From the NCBI GenBank assembly GCA_030411725.1, contig MU839854.1, forward strand, positions 1,670 through 65,669: DNA of 64,000 nucleotides, in the 5' to 3' direction. Positions 33,274 through 44,585 of the stretch are shown in pieces (the first letter of the stretch is position 1; each line of letters begins with the position of its first letter). The stretch comes from Echria macrotheca. Taxonomy: Eukaryota > Ascomycota > Sordariomycetes > Sordariales > Schizotheciaceae. The notes under the pieces are model-generated. The model saw only the letters and a program-made list of their open reading frames with translations, did no database searches and was not told the DNA's origin. The translations under genes and the position numbers were made by a program.

Positions 33274-36200
33274 ATGTCTCTCACTAAAGGTTTCTGGCGT
33301 CGCTACATGGATATAATTAGCCTATGTGGTTTTAGCCCCATTCACGTATTAACCTCGGTGGCCTGATTTGTCGCAACTTTATTTGGCTAATTAGGAGGGT
33401 TGGTTACAGTTCTACTCTGTAGGAGCACACGATTGCTGGTTAAGCCCAGGGAGAAGCAGCCGCAATATGATATTTTCATTCTTATTTATTTACCCAGTGA
33501 CTCTCCTTCATACGCCGCCCAGGACCCTCGTCAGAATTTTTACTCTGCACCTTCCCGCTTAGAGCGAGAACGGGTAACTACTTGCAGCCGGTCGACGACT
33601 CGCTATGAAGCAAACATTACACATGCGTTTCCCATCCCGACCAGGTGCTACAAGCTCTAGCTAACCCTTTGGGTACCATCTCACCTCAAACGAGAATTAC
33701 CCTCTGCCTCAAACTTTCGTCGTAGCATCTAGTACATAGGTTCCATCTTCGCTCGGTCCTCAGCTCTCGTCGTTTTAGTGGAGTACGTCCCAGGATAAGC
33801 CATGGACGGCAACACCAACAAGCCCGCGAGCTGGTCGCGCTCGATCCTTTGGACCAAGGGCAAAAGAAACACGCTGTCCTGGGAACTGCTGGGTATATCC
33901 TCCTTGGGCTGAAAAGGCCAACATGAGGCCACCCTTCTGGGCGGGTTGGCTCTGTGCGACCCTCTGCTGGTGGACCTAGACGCATCACAAGGGATGAAAG
34001 GTGTGCCGGCATTGGTGGCTGGATGTCCATATTCCCCATTTGTATAATTTTTTTTCTCCTTACAGCAACTCCGGGTGCGGTAGCGGCAACATTATAGCTA
34101 TTGTCAATAGCTACCCCGGCAAGGGCCCGGTAGGGGCTGTAGGGGTCGTTCCCTGTAACGATCCCACCAGTAACTGACAGCCATACCTAGGAGGAAGATA
34201 TGCCCATCAGTATGTATATGCCATAATAGGTCCTTGGGAGTAAGAATAGCGGTGGAACGATCTGACGGTATAGTTAAACTATATTTACTAAAGGTTTGAA
34301 CAATCAAGTCCACAACATTCGGATGCGTGGGATAATTCCCCGCCCTTAACCGCGCAAAATGCAGCCTCAACAAGCCATCTTGACGTAGCCTTCAAAAGCC
34401 TCTTCCCGCCGAAATTGACCCAATACTCCTCCCTACGATCGTCAACGGGCAAATGGAGCGAGCCCTCCGCAGTTTAGTACACCCGCCAGGGGTGGTCGTA
34501 CCGGTGTGCCCTATTGCCCTTGTACCGTTGCCCGGGTGTTTGTGTTTTTGGAAGGTTTATGGTCAAGAAGCAGGGCGTCAACTGGCCACAGAACCAACCG
34601 CAACCGCAGAGTCACACTCTGAGCACCAGGTCGGGCCAGTATCCCATACAAACGCGACCAACGGTCCCGCTGTACTAGGCGGACAGACTCGGGACACAGG
34701 GACGAGCACAGCTGTGATGTCCTGGTCAACCTGAGGACCTGTCTCGGCGAGGTGCGTCTATGCTTCGCCGACCAATACTTTCCGGGGAAACCGAGTGGTC
34801 TTAACTTTTCACGAGCTGCAGGAGCCTGCACCACTCAATTCGCAACGGGTAGAGATAATTTAGCTAATGATTTATATAATGGAGGAACGGAAAAGCCGCG
34901 GAATATCTCCAAAGACGGCCTGGGTCACCATGGCCACAATCGAAGAAGTCATAATAGCTACCGCGAAGATTCCCTTGACATTACAGGGTCATCATCGTCG
35001 ACAAGTCTCTCCAGCCCTTATTTGGCAAATCCCGGCAGGTGGGAGCAAAGCGGGGGTCTAGTCAAGGCTGTCTATGTACTTGATCTATCATCTGGACTGG
35101 GTTCCGGTGGGCGATAGGCAGTGACAACTTTGTTGTTTTGTTCGCTTAAATACGGGTTGTCGGTGCATAATAAGACTAGGGGAACTTGCTTTGGACAGGC
35201 GGGATATCCTCGGCGTTAACATTCACAATACCTACATTATAGCATTGCAACCGGATGCTTACAATAGGCGCGCGAGTGGCTGCGCAAGATCGGGTTCGCG
35301 GTGAGTATATACGACGGGGGTTTGCTTCGTCCTCTTTATCCCATCCTCGTCTTCGCCTCCCGGCACTAAGCACGTTACCCAGTTCTCTAAGTAACAGGTC
35401 GTTCTCCATTAATATCTTCCTTGCATTATTGCCAGTCTTGACATTTTGCGATTGATCTTGGTCAGAATGTCAAAAATGCGTAGGCGGAGGACCAGAGGGA
35501 TACGGCTGCGGCTTTGCCTATTCAGGTCACTATTACGGTAGTACTTATCAGGGAGTGGTTGTGGTTGCAATGCCCGCACGCGACTGGAAGCAATCCGACC
35601 ATGTCATCCACGGGCAATGGCAGTGTCAACTCAATCCGCCGCACGAGATTTAATATGGCAACGTTTATCGCAGCATCTCCCAACCCACGCAATAGCATGT
35701 AATAAATTGAACTCAGCCTGTTGCATTGCCACACTGTTGTCGTTGTGCCCTACCCCCACCCTCCCCCCCCACCCCACAGATGTTGTCAGGTTTTCTCCTA
35801 AAGCGAGTGCTGTGCTCGAACCGCCTCTTCGAAATATCTCGACACATTTAACACAGCTCCCGTACATCACCAGATCATCAGGCGGATATTCGACACACCA
35901 TACCGGCGGGACGCATGCTTAAACATCGTTAGCCCTCAGATGAAATCGCCGACGACAAAGCCGTCCAACACTCACTACTAAACACGTTTAACAATATACA
36001 TATACGAGTTTCAATATATGCATCCTCAAAGTCGAAACTCAAGACCGGCACTTTGGTTCATCCAAAGAGACTTTACCTAATTTACAAGGGCAATTAATAG
36101 GGGGTACCTACCGAGGCCCTAACCGATCTATAACCCTAAAAGGGGTTAAGGTTATTCGTGCGCTCCACACCACACACCACTATTACTTTAGCTGTAAGAT

Positions 36201-36357
36201 CTAAGTTTGACCGTTAGGTATCAGATTCAGAGCCTCCTATACCTCTAAACAGCATAGATGGAATGTATAGAACGGACCAACAGGCTTGAATTAAGCTTAG
36301 GGAGCCAAGGTGATACAACCAGTTCAGCTGGCCAGGGCCACGGTTTGCCGCGAAGCG
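33274..36357. other. Decayed region without intact genes
   Basis: Minus-strand segments such as the one at 34104-34373 (MLRLHFARLRAGNYPTHPNV) look protein-like but are flanked by many stops and frame changes. + frames at 34453-35117 are similar. I cannot assign a family. Around 35.95-36.25 kb the sequence becomes AT-richer with no features. Confidence 0.5.
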
Positions 36358-37433
36358 TTAGCGTAGGGCCGCGCCGAACGAAGCGACCTCGTAGACGACT
36401 AATGTATTTTGGGGCCCTGCTCCTTGTTTCCCGCAGCTACCAGTACTCCTCCGCAACTTGTGGGAAATCAAGTTCGCCAACTCAAAACCACATCCCCTAT
36501 TTGCTGCCGCAATTTCCAGCACTTCACCAGTAGCAAACCTTGATAAACTGGGATCCCAGCGGAAGGGACCCGACATGAACTGGTTGTCATGGGTACGGTT
36601 CGCGACCACGCGTTCAAAAACTGCCTCCGTGACGACCACCGAGGCTCCATTTTCCAGGAGCAGGCTCAAAAGCCCCGTCCCAGCCGCCCTTCATTCCTTA
36701 CGGCAACCTTTACCAAACCCTCTCCAATGTCAACACCGTATCTCCGGTGTTTGAGAAGAAGCACAAGGATGCTGTGGCCCCATCGCTCGTTCCCTGCGGC
36801 TGCCTTGAGGACTGCATCTGTCACACACTGAGGCTGGTTGGGTAGTTTGCGTCGAGATAGCGGATCACCGTGTGTCTATCGGGTTCATTCCAGGCTGCCC
36901 CTTTCATGACCCTCTCGGTGACGTCCATCGTATGACTCACCGAGAACAACTTTATCGATGGGAATGCCGAGTCATAGGCCTGAGGCCGCTTCGAGGACGC
37001 CTCGGTTACATGGGCTTTCATGGCCGAGCGGTGTGAATGTCGTCAAAATACTCGGGGTCACCGGGTTCGCGGCGGCAAGTCCGAGAGACGATTTTATCGT
37101 CAGGTCCCGAGAAATCCGTCGTCTACTATGAATGTGCCGAGCTTCTCGGACAGAATCAGAGCTTCCAGTTGGCCCACAAAGAACACAATGATGCGAAGAG
37201 TTAGGTTTTCCTAGGGGACCCTAATCATAAGGCAGCAAAGTGGCTAGTATTACGTTGTCCGAGGCTGTACCAAAAAAAGCGCAAAGCCTATCCACTACGT
37301 GGGTGGTTTGGTGATCGTGGAATAGGTCCAGGAGCTCGGTAAGAGGACTTAAGGCCAGTATAAACCGGCCGTTAAGAGTGGTGGCTGGCTTTTCTTCGAC
37401 AACCGCGCCCTTCAAAATGTAAACTACCAACAA
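36358..37433 (-). pseudogene. Remnant of NLR-type C-terminal repeats (VTEAVVKAAA-like)
   Basis: Reading from 37433 towards 36358 on the minus strand, several frames contain the repeat found at the C-terminus of many fungal STAND/NLR proteins. Examples are MDVTERVMKGAAWNEP, VTDAVLKAAAGNER followed by HSILVLLLKH, SLLLENGASVVVTEAVFERV, and FATGEVLEIAAANRG. Each unit should be ~30-35 residues (V-T-E-x-V-x-x-A-A-x-N, then L-L-L). Stops and frameshifts separate the units, and no NACHT/NB-ARC domain is visible upstream, so this is a 3' relic. Such genes act in non-self recognition (heterokaryon incompatibility type). Confidence 0.6.
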
Positions 37434-38375
37434 TTAAGTCGCATCCTCAACCGCTAACGCGATCACAACACCTATATTAAACATACCCTCGATCACGATC
37501 TCTAATACCAGCAGAACTTCAGCCTATCCAGATTTACGCGATACCATATCGACACCCCCAGCCACCGCGGCTTCTTAAAGCACCCAGCCGCACCAAAACC
37601 AAGACCTCGAAAGCAGCCCCTAATATCCAACCATCCCTGTTCTCAATCTTGTATACCGATTAATTGCCGTTGTACGTTTCAACGTATTTCCTCCATCCCG
37701 CTTCTCGCAATCCCCTCAACACTCGGCTACTATCGGTCATCGTCAAACCGCTGTCCCCAACAACCTCCTCAAGCCACACCAAAACGCATTTAGCGTTGTA
37801 ATAAATCTTGGCCATGCTCACCACTTATCCGCTAAGCTCCGTATCGTCGTTTTAGTTAATGCACCGAGTCCTCCCACAAATACGAAGACAAAGAGCCATA
37901 TCGCACCCTCTTCAACGCCACAAAGGGTTCTTGTCACAGATAGAAAAGCGTTCTATCTCACCAAGACAGTTTGCAAATTACTACATAAAACCCCAAACAT
38001 ACAACAGGGCTGCGTACTCTAATCTCTCCGTAGTACTATCAGAAAACGGGTCGTGATCGCGGAAAACGACAGATATTAGATCTCCATATGCCCAGCTTAG
38101 TTCCAACAGCATTAACCGAATCTATCCCTCGGGCAAAGCGTTCTACTACCGGCGCACGGGCACCAATAGGGGTATAGCGTTCGGGTAGGATTGGCTGCCG
38201 TACTCGGTCACTGCTGGGGCTTACCATACTCAGGAACGTTAAAGGGAGCTATTATATACATATCGATAAAGGGAAAAGGTTAAAAAGAAAAAGTGGAACG
38301 GGATTATCCTAAAGCTGAGCAGAATAAAGCCAGCCAGGCCAGTAGGCACAAAAGCGCAATTTACAAAGGTAGAAA
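37434..38375. other. Transition zone into the AT-rich block
   Basis: No gene is seen. Composition falls from near-balanced to AT-rich across this ~0.9 kb, and the first transposon terminus begins at 38376. Short + frames (37859-38056) carry no recognisable domain. Confidence 0.5.
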
Positions 38376-41300
38376 CAGGGTTGGGATTTAGTCTAAACTA
38401 GTAGTCAGTAGTCTAAACTACTAGTCACAGTAGTCTAATCACCCCCCGAACTAATAGTCCGGGTAGTTTAGTTACTACTCGGACTACTAGTCTAGGTAGT
38501 TTAGTTACTATCCAAACTACTAGTCCAGTAGTCTAATCACCCCCTAAACTAATAGTCCGAACTACTAACTAATAGTAATCACTAATCCGGACTATTAATC
38601 CACCCTTAATATAGTATTTTTAATTTTTAATCACTATATTAGACTTATTAATTAATTATTTCGATTGTTATTACTAATATAAGCTATATATTATATTAAT
38701 ATTAGCTAATAAAATCAGTAATCTATTTATTTAGTATAATATGTTTTCTAGCTGGTGATTTTCATTATTTTTTTTTAGCTTTTTTAAGTGCAAAACACGT
38801 TAAAATAGAAATATTATGAAACTGGCTTAGTAAAAATATATTTGTAGTGCCTTACTAGTTTAGTATAAAGTTATTTACTAATTAGTATTTTTTACTATGC
38901 ATTATTATAGCTATTGGACTTATTAGAATCGATTAAAATACAAAGTTCTTATTTCAAGCTAATTGCAAGTTTTAATATAATAGGATTTTAGATCGTTAAT
39001 TAAAAATCGAGTTTACGTAATTAACTTAAAATAGCTTTTAGATACTATATATAGCAGTATACTATACCTTTTTATCTTAAAAGCTATTTAAAAGTAGTAT
39101 GGAAATAGGGTGAAAAATACTTTTTTATCGAAAAAAGTATTAAAATGCTTATTATTACAAGATTGCGTTATAAAATTATTAATGTAAAATTAGCTATTAT
39201 TGTATTATATTATTATTTACTAAGTAGTAGCTTTTATTTTTTAATATTATAGTTCCTTAATTTAATAAACGTAGTTAAAAACGAAGGTTATTATTTTAAC
39301 TCAATTGTAACTTTTTGTACAAATCGATTTTTAATTATTAATTAAAGTTGTAATTTACGTAATTATATTATAATAAGTTATAAGTTAAATATATAGTTAT
39401 AAGCTTTATTATAAGCCTTAAACCTACTTTGGAAAACCAATTATATTATAGTAAAAACTTTGGTTTTATATAAAAAATGCCTAAAAAGCTTATTTTATAG
39501 AAAACAGAGTTAAAAAAAAATATAATAAATAAATCAATAAATTAATAATTTGAAATTTAAAATAATATATTTTTCAAAGTAGTTTAGTAATCCGGATTAA
39601 TAATCTAGTAATCCGGACTATTAGTCTAAATAGTTTAATTACTACCCAAACTACTAATTCAGTAGTTTAATTACTACCCAAACTACTAGACGTCGTAACT
39701 CTACATCCGGATATACCCTATAACCGGATATAATCCCCATTACTACCTTTGGGATACTACTATATTACAATCTATAACTACTATATAAATTATTAGTAAA
39801 AAATAGATATTTATATTTCCTAGCCTTATAAAACCTTTATAAACCATATGTTAGTATTTCCTTAGCTTGCTAACGGATTAACTCTGCGTTTAGCCGTTTT
39901 TTTTTTTCTATACGTGCTTAGGCGGCTTTTTACTTACTTTCTAAGCTTTTACTATATTTTAAGTACGTATAAACTTGCTAATAAATAGATTTGCAACTTT
40001 TTTGCGTATAAGCTTCTTTTAAAACTTTTCCTATAATTAGTATATATTGTTTTTAACTTTTAAAATAGCGTTTTTTACGCTATATTTATTAAGGATTTTA
40101 CCTACTTTAGAAAAAAAGACTTTAGCCTAATAATTACCTAGTAAAATAAAATCCTTTAGCTCCTTTAAAGCCTTCTAAAAGTTTTAACTTTATTTAAAAG
40201 TTATTGCGAGCGGGTTGGTAGTGTTAAGAAATCGTAAAAAGGGGGTTATTAGCTAAGGGGAATACTTCCTTTCTTCTATAAAAACTTTCGGATCATTTAT
40301 TATTACTATAAAGTTAAAAAATTATAAATTAGTCTTTTTAAAGCCGTTAATAATATTTTTTATTTTTATTTTTCTTTTAAAAGCTTTTTTATAAATAAAT
40401 AAAAAGTATTGTTTATTAATAAGGGTTAAAGCGCAATAAGTAGCTATAATTTGGGTTTTTTTAACGAAAATAATTTTTAAAAGCTAAAAAAACGCTATAA
40501 TTCAATAGCTAAATTATATAAAATATATAAATAAGTAAAAAGTATAATTAAATTTTATTATTAGCTATTGTAGATTTAAATCTTTTATCGGTATAGTTAA
40601 AGTATTTATTAAAAATAAGAAAATATTATTCGTTATGATTTTTTAGTTTTATTTTTAATAAATATACCTTTTTAACTATTTAAAAGCTATTTTAGTATTA
40701 CTTTATCCCATAATACTATAATTATACTTTTAGGTTAATAAAATATCTTTTAATTTAAAATTGTAAGGGAATTATTATCTTTAAAAAATACCCCTGTAAA
40801 TATTATAATTAAAGTTAATCTTCGGTTTTTTATAATCCCGTATTTAACTATAAAAACCCAAGTTATATCGTTAAATTACTAAATAAAGGGCCTACCTATA
40901 AGGTTATTACTAATAACCTTTTCCTCTTATATTTTTAGCTTTTATATGTTATATTTGTTTATATTTGCAATATTTCTTAGGAAAATATTTTTGAAATTAA
41001 AAATCTTCTTTAAATCGTTATATAAAAATTTTAATAAATTCTACCAGTAAATCTATATACTTAAGTAGTTTTTAAAAACTTCGCTTTTTTTGTATAAATA
41101 TTGAGATTATAATATAAAAAGCAATCGATTTATTATATTTTAATAGGCTTAGAGATCCTAGCTTCGACTAATATCGCGCTAGTTATTCTTATAACTTACG
41201 TACGTATTAAAGCCTTTTTAATTACTTTTTAATCTTTATATTAGTTAGCTAGGATCTTTTTTTATAAAGGGGATAATTATTGCGTAATTTTTTTACTTTT

Positions 41301-41668
41301 TTTCTACTAATTACACTGTAAAATCAGTTGGAAAAAGTAGATTGCGGGATATTATATTTACAAGCTACGGCCCAAAGGCTGGTACTAGCATGTACCTTGG
41401 AAATAGCTTTTTTAATTAGTTTTTCGTAAAATTGAGTTATATTACAAATTTAAATAGTTTTTAAGTAAAAGTAATAGAATTGAAAAGACTAGAAGTAATG
41501 GCACTGGTGGTGGTAGATCCGGATCCCGATGTCCGGATATAGGGGGTGTCCGTGCATAGGGTCTAAGCTTCTAGTCCGGGTAGTTTAGTCACAGCCGTAA
41601 TTCTAACTACTAAACTACAGTAGTCTGAACTATTAAACTAATAACTAAGGACTAATATCCCAACCCTG
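38376..41668 (-). mobile_element. hAT family A element 1 (inverted), split by a 1.9-kb insertion
   Basis: It begins CAGGGTTGGGATTTAGTC at 38376 and ends with ATCCCAACCCTG at 41668. Removing the insert at 39690-41570 leaves ~1408 bp, matching the ~1.4-kb family-A derivative at 51521. The flanking octamers (GGTAGAAA and AATAAAAC) do not match, so the element was not left by a simple insertion; a rearrangement or deletion at one flank is likely. Confidence 0.75.
39690..41570. mobile_element. 1.88-kb AT-rich insertion flanked by CTAG
   Basis: The insertion interrupts element A1. Flanking copies of CTAG (39686-39689 and 41571-41574) restore the expected ACTACTAGTCCGGG when joined. Both ends contain CCGGATAT words (left ~39706 and ~39724, right ~41532), suggesting related subterminal sequence. 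The interior is RIP-like with no readable frame. The superfamily is unknown; a 4-bp CTAG duplication does not fit hAT. Confidence 0.55.
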
Positions 41669-44585
41669 AATAAAACTATCCGTTTAACCGTTTTTAATTT
41701 TAACCTATTTTAATTTTTAGTAATAATATTACCACTTATCAAAAATACCCTTTTTACTAGTATTAAAGTTACTAAAATAGTAAATATCTTCTAGCTATCA
41801 AGCTTAAAACTGAATAGCTTTTAATATTCTGAAGGTTAAACCTATTTAAAAAAAAAGTATTAGTTTCTAATATTAAAAATAATATAAAGAATAATAAAAA
41901 TAAAAATAATTAATAAAAAGGATTTAAATATATACCTTTTTACTAATAACAGGCTTACGGATATAATCAACGTATTCCGAGCTTTAGCTAACTAGTATAT
42001 AAAAATCGCGTTCATCATTTAAAACGTTGTATATATCCTCCTATTGTTATAGAGGATTTAAATTTAATTCATCTTAAACCCTAGAAACCAATATTAGTAT
42101 TAATAAAATAAAAAATATAAAATATATTTACTTACTTTAAAATTTTTCCTTTATAAGTTTATAAACTTCGTATTTCGTAAAAGTATTAAAATATAAATAT
42201 TTGTTTTACCTAAAGGCTATATTTTAAATTATAGATCTAGAAATATAACGAAAAGATATAGTTTAAACTATTTTAACCGATTTACTAAAAATAGTTTCCG
42301 TAGAAAATATTTATTTAACTTTACAATTCCAACTTTAATAACTAAAGTAAAAATGCTATATTACTTAACTTAAAATATAAATTAATAAATAATAATAAAA
42401 ATATAGGGTTAAGTAATTTACTTACTAGTACTTCTTCTTTTAATACTTCGTTATTAAATTCCGAAATTAAAGCTTTAAATTTGTTATATATTTAGTAAAT
42501 AAATAATAAAGCCTTATTAATATTAATATAATATTTGCTTTGTAGTTGGATAATAGGCTTTACTAATACTATAAATATCGTTTCGAGTTTTTAAAGTATT
42601 ATCTACTCAGTTACTATAAGAAATATTTTTTAAATATTCCTTATTTATAATACTTCGATAAATATAAGTTAACGGATTTTTTAACTTAAAGGTAAATCTA
42701 ATTATATAATCAGTAAAATTTTACCTTATAACTTTATTTTAAAAAAAATACCAGTAATTAATAATTTAATAAATTTAATAAATAATTTACCAAGTAAAAT
42801 AACCCGTTTTTTAAAGTTATCCGGTAAAATACGTTAGTTTTTAACTTAGCGAATTCCTTCTTGCAGTAGTTTCTTTATTTCGAGAATATTTTTAACCATT
42901 ACTGTAATCCTTTAAATTCGTAGAGTAAAAGCGAAAATAATTATTAATATAAGATTAATTAATAATAAATTTGAACTTTTACTTACCATTAAATTCCGGG
43001 ATAGTAAATTCCTCGTTTACATTATTTAATTTTATAAGCCGTAGGTTAGTAAAATAAGTAAGTTGCTCATTTAAAGTAACTATAAATATAAACTCTTTAA
43101 ATATATTTACGGCTATTAAATTAAAGATATAAACACCGTACCTAATATTATATTAAAATTTTGAGTTAAGCATTTAAAATTCCAAAAGAAAGGTATTATT
43201 ATTAGGTACGTTATTATAAGTAATACTAATTAATTAACTTAAAAATTAAATAATTACTATAACAGCCTTAATAATAAGTATAACTTATATTAAAATTATA
43301 TCTATTATAATTGAAGGATAAAGCTTAATAGCCTTTAAAAATTCGTTATAAATATATAAACCGGTATAATTATTTAAAATATTTTTAAAAGCTAAAATTA
43401 CTATTAGTAAAAGTTATTAAAAGGTAGTATAATTAATTACTTACTTGATAGCTTATAAACTTATTTAAAATCTTAGTTAATATAATTAATAATTATTCCT
43501 AAATAGTTATTTTGGGATTTTAAAGTTTAAATATCAAAAGTTAAGTAAAAAGTATTAAATAATCCGGTATTTGCTTTTAACTCCGTATTAAATACTGAGA
43601 AAAACTGATTAAAGGTAAAATTAAGTAAAGATTAATTTTTTTTTCGATAAATTATAAGCGCTTTACTAAAACGGTTATAATAATTAGTATATTAGTAATT
43701 TAAATTTTATTATATAATTAATAAAATTACTGCTTTATAAAGTAAAGTAGTAAATCTTAAAAAGATTTAAAATTTACGTTGTTAAAAAATAGGTTATTTT
43801 CGATAAGGAAGCTTAAAACCTTTAATAAAGCCTTTTTTCCGTTGAAATCGGAAATGGTATTAGTATATGCTCCTTTAACTAAAACTAGCCTAAAGAAATC
43901 CAAATCCACGCTCGCTGTAGGAATTTTTTTCATTCTCATAGTTAGTATTAATTAGATTAATAATATAATAGGTAATAAAATTAATAATATAATAAGTAGT
44001 AAAGTAATAACTTACTTTTACTTCTTATAAATTTTAACTTTTCGTTAAAAGTAATAAAAGGGTACTATCTTTTATAGTACCGAGAATAATTCAAAGGTTT
44101 AAATTAAAACCCTTTATAACATCTATTGTTTTTAAATTATACTTATTTAATTATATTAGTATTAAAAAAATAATATTGAAAATTAATACTTACGTAATAC
44201 ACTAAACTACTACTTATTTATCCTTTAAAGGATTAATGAATAGTAAAGTACGTGTAAATAGGCCGTATTTGAAAATATAGACCGGAGATTTAGAATCAGG
44301 TTCTAATTTAAAATCGGGCTAGTTGAACGGCGAAAAGAATATATCAGTTGTTAAATTACTATTACTAATTGTAGTAATAATAATATTTTGCTGGTTCGTA
44401 GGTAGAAGGCTAAAAGCAGCTTCAGAAGCAACTTTACTACTAAAAACGGAATCCTTAGAATAAGAAGATATTGCATACAAAAGGTAAAAAGGTAATTTAT
44501 AAGGTAAAAAGTATTTAATAATAAATAGGGATATAATAATAAGTATATAATAGTAAGTATGTATTACTATGTATATAATAGTAAA
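41669..44585 (-). pseudogene. Internal segment of a large family-A hAT element, copy 1, with transposase remnants
   Basis: The segment is collinear with 50068-54230. It includes minus-strand remnants at 43757-43939 (ALLKVLSFLIENNLFF) and ~44340-44460 (SYSKDSVFSSKVASEAAF). The TTTACGGC site at 43106-43113 is the unoccupied version of the site filled by an element at 51521 in the other copy. Neither terminus of this copy is present: the left flank is replaced by element A1, and the right side is interrupted by element B1. Confidence 0.7.
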
